A stretch of 51,051 nt of DNA from Streptococcus sp. HPH0090. GTDB taxonomy: Bacteria > Bacillota > Bacilli > Lactobacillales > Streptococcaceae. The stretch lies in the NCBI RefSeq assembly GCF_000411475.1, contig NZ_KE150466.1:1-51051 (forward strand). Reading direction: 5' to 3'. The notes beneath the pieces are model-generated. The model was not told where the DNA came from. It made no database searches and worked only from the letters and a program-made list of their open reading frames with translations. Each line of letters begins with the position of its first letter. The first letter of the stretch is position 1. Position numbers and translations under genes: made by a program. Below are positions 46,123 to 51,051 of this stretch, piece after piece.

Positions 46123-46167
46123 AAAAAAGATACTATCTGCTTCTTCTCTAAAAGAAGTCGCGGATAA
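46123..46167 (-). terminator. Terminator after the CapD-like gene
   Basis: The minus strand shows AAGATATTATC and GATAGTATCTT paired around GAAG/CTTC, followed by TTTTTT, just after the stop. Confidence 0.78.
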
Positions 46168-46180
46168 TATCTTATCTATT

Positions 46181-48031
46181 TTAGTCAGCATGAGTTGTTT
46201 CGTTTGCAAAACTGATAATGGCTCTCTTCAATTCAGAACCCTGCATAGTACGGAATTCTTCAATCTTCTGATCGATCATTTCAAGAGGCATCACATTTAC
46301 TTTACCAACAAAGATCTTGTCCATTACTTGATTGTCCACTAATTCAGTTGATACAAGTAATTCCTCGTATAGTTTTTCACCTGGACGAATTCCTACTTCT
46401 ACGATTGGAATTTCATTTTCAGTATGACCACTGAGTAGAACCATTTTCTTAGCCAAGTCGTAAATGCGTACAGGTTTACCCATATCAAGGATAAAGACTT
46501 CCCCATCTTTGGCATAAGCACCCGCATGAATCACCAAACGACTAGCTTCTGGAATGGTCATGAAGTAACGAGTCATTCGGAAATCTGTCACCGTTACAGG
46601 ACCACCTTCAGCAATCTGACGTTCAAAGACAGGAATCACACTACCACGACTACCGAGAACATTACCGAAACGCACCGCACAGTAGGTTGATTGGCTACGT
46701 TGATTAAATCCAGTCACAATCAACTCAGCAACACGTTTTGTTGCTCCCATTACGTTTGGTGGATTAACGGCCTTATCTGTCGAAATCATAACCATTTTTG
46801 GAACTCTAGCAGCGTCAACTGCTCTAGCAACATTATAGGTCCCAAGAATATTATTCTTGAAGGCTTCTTTTGGATTGCGTTCCATCATTGGAACATGCTT
46901 ATGGGCTGCAGCATGGTAAACAATAGCTGGTTCATACTGTTCAAAGACTTGAAGCAAACGGTCATAATCTTGAATATCAGCAATGACAGGAACAAAGTCA
47001 ATTTCCTGGAATTTACGAATCAATTCATGGTAAATCAGATAAATAGAATTTTCCCCATGTCCTAACAAAATGACACGTTCAGGATTGAAACGACTAACCT
47101 GACGACAAATTTCTGATCCAATCGAACCTCCGGCACCAGTCACCAAGATTGTTTTACCAGTAATTTCAGAACCCAGACGTGATTCGTCTAGTCGAATCTC
47201 TTTACGTCCTAAAAGGTCTGTAATGTCAATCTTCTGAAAACCACCAATTGGAGGCTGGATACCTTGCACGACTGACTCAATCATAGGCATCTTATAGCAT
47301 TTCAAGCCGATATGGTTACACATTTGCAGGATGCGTTCATACTCAGATGGATCTAGAGACGGAATCGCAACGATCACTTTTTCAACTCTAAAGCGCTTCG
47401 CCAATTCTGGTAGGTCATCATAAGAACCCAAAACTGGGATTTTCCCAAGTTTTTGGCCTTTTTTCTTTTCATCATTATCCAGAATACCGACCAATTCAAG
47501 GTCACTGGTAGGATGTTGGTAGCTATTCATAAAGAGCGCACCACCATCTCCGGCACCAATCAAGAAGGTACGACGGTGTTCTCCTTCTCCATTACCCTTT
47601 TTACGTCTTGAGTAAATCAACTGCCAAGTGATACGAGGAAGTAGAATCAAGAAGGTTGTCAATAAGATAAAGAGTACGATAAAACGGACAGAAAAGAGTG
47701 GCAAGAAAGCGTAGCAAATAATATAAGATAAAATACTACTAATAGTCACTCCGAAGAAAATCTTCATGAAATCTGTGATTTTGCTATATCGGCTGATACT
47801 AGCGTTAAGTCCCCAGAAACCAATCATAATCTGGTAGAAAATGAAGGTTAGACCTGTATAAATGACATAGTCTACCGGAGCTGGATTGATCAATCCATAA
47901 AATAGAATATAGGAAACAATAATTGATAAGACCATACTGGCAATATCAAAAAATCCCCAAAAAATTTGTTTCTGTTGTTTATTTAATACTTCAACCAGAT
48001 CAATTACATAATCTGTCATTTTTTTATTCAT
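46181..48031 (-). CDS. CapD/FlaA1-like nucleotide-sugar 4,6-dehydratase, membrane-anchored
   Basis: A 616-aa polysaccharide biosynthesis protein. Four or five N-terminal membrane helices (about 20-135) precede a CoA-binding-like domain (FLIGAGDGGALFMNSYQ) and a C-terminal SDR domain from about residue 290. The NAD motif is VTGAGGSIGSE, and STDKAVNPPNVMGATKR carries the catalytic Lys region of the FlaA1/CapD group, where the usual Tyr is replaced. YHAAAHKHVPMMERNP is another family mark. The likely reaction is 4,6-dehydration of UDP-GlcNAc for surface sugar synthesis. It follows the glycosyltransferase gene by 78 nt. Confidence 0.9.
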   Translation of the reverse strand: MNKKMTDYVIDLVEVLNKQQKQIFWGFFDIASMVLSIIVSYILFYGLINPAPVDYVIYTGLTFIFYQIMIGFWGLNASISRYSKITDFMKIFFGVTISSILSYIICYAFLPLFSVRFIVLFILLTTFLILLPRITWQLIYSRRKKGNGEGEHRRTFLIGAGDGGALFMNSYQHPTSDLELVGILDNDEKKKGQKLGKIPVLGSYDDLPELAKRFRVEKVIVAIPSLDPSEYERILQMCNHIGLKCYKMPMIESVVQGIQPPIGGFQKIDITDLLGRKEIRLDESRLGSEITGKTILVTGAGGSIGSEICRQVSRFNPERVILLGHGENSIYLIYHELIRKFQEIDFVPVIADIQDYDRLLQVFEQYEPAIVYHAAAHKHVPMMERNPKEAFKNNILGTYNVARAVDAARVPKMVMISTDKAVNPPNVMGATKRVAELIVTGFNQRSQSTYCAVRFGNVLGSRGSVIPVFERQIAEGGPVTVTDFRMTRYFMTIPEASRLVIHAGAYAKDGEVFILDMGKPVRIYDLAKKMVLLSGHTENEIPIVEVGIRPGEKLYEELLVSTELVDNQVMDKIFVGKVNVMPLEMIDQKIEEFRTMQGSELKRAIISFANETTHAD

Positions 48032-48109
48032 GTGAATGGTATCCTCCTACACAAAATCACATTTTCTAGAAATTATAAAATCTTTCTTTAAAATCCTAGC
48101 AGTTAATTC

Positions 48110-48940
48110 TTACTTATTTTTTCTTAGGAGTTTTAAAAAGATAAACTGTCGTACAAATCCTGGACAGAGAGCAACAACAACTTGGATTAAAACACTTTTC
48201 AGGTATTCGCTATAAGAAATCTGCCCACGTTCATACATTCTTTTACGTGCTTGGCGATAAAGTTTGAGATAGCGAAGGCCGCCACGGCGTTCAAACATCC
48301 CTGCTCCCACGCGCACCTTACAAAGAATCTGATCTACATTCCCAGTTCGAGCTCCGGCGCTAATCATATTGAGCCAGAGAAGATCGTCCTCCATATAAAG
48401 TCCATCTTCATAGTTACCCGCCTTGAGAACCATCTCTTTTTTGAACATAACTGTCATGTGATTAAAAGCACTTCTCATACGTTGGTAAACAATGATATCC
48501 TCATGCTTAATCGGTACACGACGGTAAGATACAATTTCATCAGGCTGGTCGATAAATTCAGCGATATGACCACCTAGCAGGTCCAAATTTTCTGTTTCCA
48601 TCAATTTAAACTGTTGTTCAAAACGGTCTTCAACAGCAATATCATCCGTATCCATACGGGCAATGACATCATATTGGCACTGTGTAACACCATACTTAAG
48701 TGCCAACCCTAGACCGCGATTTTGTTCAAGCGGACAGCGTTTGATTGGAATGCTTGACTGTGCTTCCAATTCCTCCAACACTTGATATAGTTCAGGTGTC
48801 AGTGGTCCATCTTCAACGATGATCACTTCGCTTGGTTGGAGTGTTTGATGTAAGATACTCTCGACCGCCTCTTTCAAAAAGACTGGGTTCTCTTTGATGT
48901 AGACTGACATCAAGACACTAAATTTCCGATTTTCAGACAC
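48110..48940 (-). CDS. Glycosyltransferase family 2
   Basis: A 276-aa GT-A enzyme with SVLMSVYIKENPVFLKEAVESIL at the nucleotide-binding site and the metal-binding DxD in ARMDTDDIA. ALKYGVTQCQYDV and EDDLLWLNMISAGA follow. The start codon is GTG at 48940 with GGAG 7 nt upstream. The acceptor is unknown. Together with the CapD-like gene it suggests a small envelope-polysaccharide locus, conserved in related streptococci outside the capsule locus. Confidence 0.88.
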   Translation of the reverse strand: MSENRKFSVLMSVYIKENPVFLKEAVESILHQTLQPSEVIIVEDGPLTPELYQVLEELEAQSSIPIKRCPLEQNRGLGLALKYGVTQCQYDVIARMDTDDIAVEDRFEQQFKLMETENLDLLGGHIAEFIDQPDEIVSYRRVPIKHEDIIVYQRMRSAFNHMTVMFKKEMVLKAGNYEDGLYMEDDLLWLNMISAGARTGNVDQILCKVRVGAGMFERRGGLRYLKLYRQARKRMYERGQISYSEYLKSVLIQVVVALCPGFVRQFIFLKLLRKNK

Positions 48941-49157
48941 AGCTTTTCTCCAATATATAGATTTTCATTCACTATTTTATCACAAATTTCCTGACTTTCC
49001 TATTTTTATTTGAATACAAGAAAAAAACTAGTAAATCTATCAAACTTTTTTCAATGATTTTTCGCAGCTAAAAGACGGATTCCCTCACGCCATCTTGACA
49101 TCGATAGGAAAAAGCCTTAAAATAAGCTGTTATCAAAATCAGTTTGTTGAGGTTCAC

Positions 49158-50324
49158 ATGAAAAAACGATCACTCTTTTTTATTCTAGGAATCATCTTAA
49201 TCGGGGCAGTCTTAAGAGCTCCTTTTACTGCCTTACCAACTATTTTAGGAGATATCGCCCAAGGTTTAGGAATTGAGGTCAGCTCACTTGGGGTTTTGAC
49301 GAGTCTTCCTCTCTTGATGTTCGCCCTCTTCTCCTCTTTTGCGAGTCGCTTGGCTCAAAAAATTGGACTTGAGCATCTTTTCACCTATAGTCTTATCGTC
49401 TTGACCGTCGGTTCAGTGATTCGTATCTTCAATCTCCCTCTGCTTTACCTGGGAACCTTACTTATCGGAGCAAGTATCGCTATTTTCAACGTGCTTCTTC
49501 CTAGTGTCATTCAGGCAAACTACCCACAAAAGATTAGCTTCCTGACAACGATTTATGTGACGACTATGGGGATTGCCACTGCTCTTGCTTCATATCTTTC
49601 AGTCCCCATTACTCAGGCAACATCATGGAAAGGCTTGATTCTCTGCTTATCCTTGGTCTGTCTACTAACTTTATTTGTCTGGTTCCCCAACCATGGTCAC
49701 AATCATTTCTTAGAAGGACATGAGAAAAAACAAGAGAAAGAGAATATCTTAAAAAACAAGCAAGTTTGGGCTATTATTGTATTTGGCGGGCTTCAGTCCT
49801 TACTCTTCTATACCTGCATGACCTGGTTACCAACTATGACCATCAGTGCCGGACTATCTCATACAGACGCTGGCCTACTGGCTTCAATCTTCTCACTGAT
49901 TAGTATCCCCTTCTCCATGACTATTCCAAGTTTAACGACGCGCCTGTCTAATCGTCACCGTCAAATCATGTTAACAGTCATCTCTCTGGCTGGTATGTTA
50001 GGAATCGCCATGCTTTTATACCCAAGCAACAGTTTCTTATACTGGCTGGTGGCGCAACTCTTGATTGGGACAGCCTGCAGCGCCCTTTTCCCTTACCTCA
50101 TGGTCTGTTTCTCCATCAAGACCAGTTCTCCTGAAAAGACAGCTCAACTGTCTGGACTTGCCCAGACCGGTGGTTACATCCTAGCTGCCTTTGGACCAAC
50201 TCTCTTTGGTTACAGCTTTGATATGTTCCAGTCTTGGGTTCCAGCGGTATTGGCTCTTCTAGTTATTGATATCATCATGACAACCGCCCTCTTTATGGTG
50301 GATCGAGCGGATAAAATCCTCTAA
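49158..50324 (+). CDS. Major facilitator superfamily transporter (CynX/NimT-like)
   Basis: A 388-aa transporter with 12 membrane segments in two halves, separated by a charged loop (EGHEKKQEKENILKNKQ) near residue 205. The N-terminal segment RAPFTALPTILGDIAQGLG and the LPLLMFALFSSFASRLAQKIG motif fit the CynX/NimT group (cyanate or nitroimidazole). The substrate is not predictable. The ATG at 49158 has GAGG upstream. It is a single gene, divergent from the glycosyltransferase. Confidence 0.85.
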   Translation: MKKRSLFFILGIILIGAVLRAPFTALPTILGDIAQGLGIEVSSLGVLTSLPLLMFALFSSFASRLAQKIGLEHLFTYSLIVLTVGSVIRIFNLPLLYLGTLLIGASIAIFNVLLPSVIQANYPQKISFLTTIYVTTMGIATALASYLSVPITQATSWKGLILCLSLVCLLTLFVWFPNHGHNHFLEGHEKKQEKENILKNKQVWAIIVFGGLQSLLFYTCMTWLPTMTISAGLSHTDAGLLASIFSLISIPFSMTIPSLTTRLSNRHRQIMLTVISLAGMLGIAMLLYPSNSFLYWLVAQLLIGTACSALFPYLMVCFSIKTSSPEKTAQLSGLAQTGGYILAAFGPTLFGYSFDMFQSWVPAVLALLVIDIIMTTALFMVDRADKIL

Positions 50325-50360
50325 AAAATTTTAGAATTTACTACAATAAACTCACTTTTC

Positions 50361-50387
50361 AAGCTAGACATCTGTCTGGCTTTTTTG
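50361..50387 (+). terminator. Terminator after the MFS gene
   Basis: Arms AGCTAGACA/TGTCTGGCT (one G-U pair) with a 2-nt centre and TTTTTT lie 37 nt past the stop. Confidence 0.85.
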
Positions 50388-50443
50388 TATGAGTTTATGT
50401 TTAAAAAGCATCATACATATACTAGGAGAAAGATGTGGTTTTT

Positions 50444-50495
50444 GATATAATAAAATATGTAGAAACTAATTATAAAACGAAAAGGCAGATTAGTT
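50444..50495 (+). promoter_or_regulatory. Promoter and leader hairpin of the repeat-protein gene
   Basis: Extended -10 TGATATAAT (50444-50452) has no clear -35. The leader contains an inverted repeat AAACTAAT/ATTAGTTT (50463-50494). GTGAGGAC precedes the ATG at 50536. Confidence 0.6.
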
Positions 50496-50535
50496 TTAAC
50501 TAGCAATAATTACTATTTCAAAGTGAGGACATAGT

Positions 50536-51051
50536 ATGGATGAACAGAAATACAATTTGGAACAAAGTATAGCCGAGTTAGGTAAGCTCCTTGACTTATC
50601 GGCCAAGGAAACAGATAAGACTACCTGTGAAGCTCTAGCTAAAAAATCAAAAATAATTTATGAGCAACACCCTGAATCAGAAGACATTGCTTTAGGTTAT
50701 GCTACGGTCTTAGCCAATTTGTCAGTTGAACAAGATAATGTTGAGGATTTACTGAAGACTAGCAAAGCAGTCAAACAAATTTTTGATAGCTTCAAGCGCT
50801 CGGAAAGTTTTGCCTTACGGTATGCTATGACTTTAGTCAATTTATCAGCTGAACAAGATAATGTTGAGGATCGATTGAGCACTGTCAATGAAGTCAAACA
50901 AATTTTTGATAGCTTCAAGCACTCGGAAGACATTGCCTTACATTATGCTATGGTCTTAGCCAATTTGTCAGCTAAACAAGAAAACGTTGAGGATTTACTG
51001 AAGACTAGCAAAGCAGTCAAACAAATTTTTGATAGCTTCAAACACTCGGAA
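50536..51051 (+). CDS. Protein of 41-residue helical tandem repeats (3' end outside the window)
   Basis: An open frame of 172 codons with no stop before the window ends. It starts MDEQKYNLEQSIAELGKLLD. From residue 48, three tandem repeats of 41 residues (123 nt) follow at 50677, 50800 and 50923, and a fourth begins at 51046. The repeat pattern is SEDIALxYAxVLANLS-x-EQDNVEDLLKTSKAVKQIF and DSFKxS, two helices per unit, resembling TPR-type alpha-solenoids but longer than the 34-residue TPR. No signal peptide is seen, so the product is likely cytosolic. GAGG lies 7 nt before the ATG. The complete length and function are unknown. Antisense frames here are shadows. Confidence 0.85.
   Translation, partial: MDEQKYNLEQSIAELGKLLDLSAKETDKTTCEALAKKSKIIYEQHPESEDIALGYATVLANLSVEQDNVEDLLKTSKAVKQIFDSFKRSESFALRYAMTLVNLSAEQDNVEDRLSTVNEVKQIFDSFKHSEDIALHYAMVLANLSAKQENVEDLLKTSKAVKQIFDSFKHSE

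Noticed and set aside
50697..50933. A 78-aa antisense ORF in the repeat gene.
   Set aside because: It is the antisense image of the repeated helical units; the plus-strand frame has a ribosome-binding site and continues to the window end.
50677..51051. The tandem 123-bp repeats as a CRISPR or satellite array.
   Set aside because: The units are in frame, encode protein and lack spacers; the divergence between units is mostly that of a coding sequence.

Overview
The window is chromosomal DNA of a Streptococcus, most likely a non-pneumococcal member of the mitis/sanguinis group. The evidence is low GC content, streptococcal-type proteins throughout (ComX, Pbp2a, AdhE, NrdD/NrdG, UPF0210/UPF0237), and a gene order that, as I remember the pneumococcal map, keeps several pneumococcal blocks but joins them differently. 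Almost all genes are on the minus strand. The left edge is the 5' end of a 16S rRNA gene, read leftward.

Layout. 1-400: start of an rRNA operon with its promoter and antitermination leader, and tRNA-Glu. 402-3286: comX (competence sigma factor) and pbp2A (class A penicillin-binding protein). 3375-4250: an RluA-type pseudouridine synthase on the plus strand. 4324-8295: gap (GAPDH) and adhE, with CcpA-type (cre) sites and, for adhE, a cluster of Rex-like half-sites. 8595-11900: MORN protein, low-Mr tyrosine phosphatase, yajC and transketolase. 12019-14827: a conserved protein of uncertain function, then the rnpA-yidC-jag operon. 14983-15118: a CiaR-controlled csRNA. 15134-16747: UPF0210 and UPF0237. 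17006-31508: the whole S10-spc-alpha ribosomal protein supercluster (rpsJ to rplQ) with secY, adk, infA and rpoA. 31788-35904: anaerobic ribonucleotide reductase operon (nrdD, a 46-aa ORF, GNAT, nrdG, P-loop kinase) behind a paired NrdR-type operator. 36030-37768: a GT-C-like membrane protein and a 46-aa ORF. 37849-41491: mnmG, a NUDIX gene and mnmA (mnmA and mnmG modify tRNA U34). 41846-42481: a secreted LysM cell-wall protein with a WalR-type box. 42723-44930: L-serine dehydratase subunits and a HAD phosphatase on the plus strand. 45035-46029: two tandem DUF805 membrane proteins. 46181-48940: a CapD-like nucleotide-sugar dehydratase and a family-2 glycosyltransferase. 49158-50324: an MFS transporter. 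50536 to the end: the start of a protein built of 41-residue tandem repeats, cut off by the window.

The content is mostly housekeeping: translation, secretion, fermentation, anaerobic dNTP synthesis and envelope assembly. The less ordinary signals are in RNA and regulatory DNA: the csRNA; two related inverted-repeat elements (one between rpsH and rplF, one in the mnmA leader); long hairpins in the wider gaps of the ribosomal protein operon; a register-swapped pairing downstream of rplQ; an operator that may double as a terminator before nrdD; and an apparently leaderless pseudouridine synthase mRNA. I see no prophage, insertion sequence, CRISPR array or defence island.
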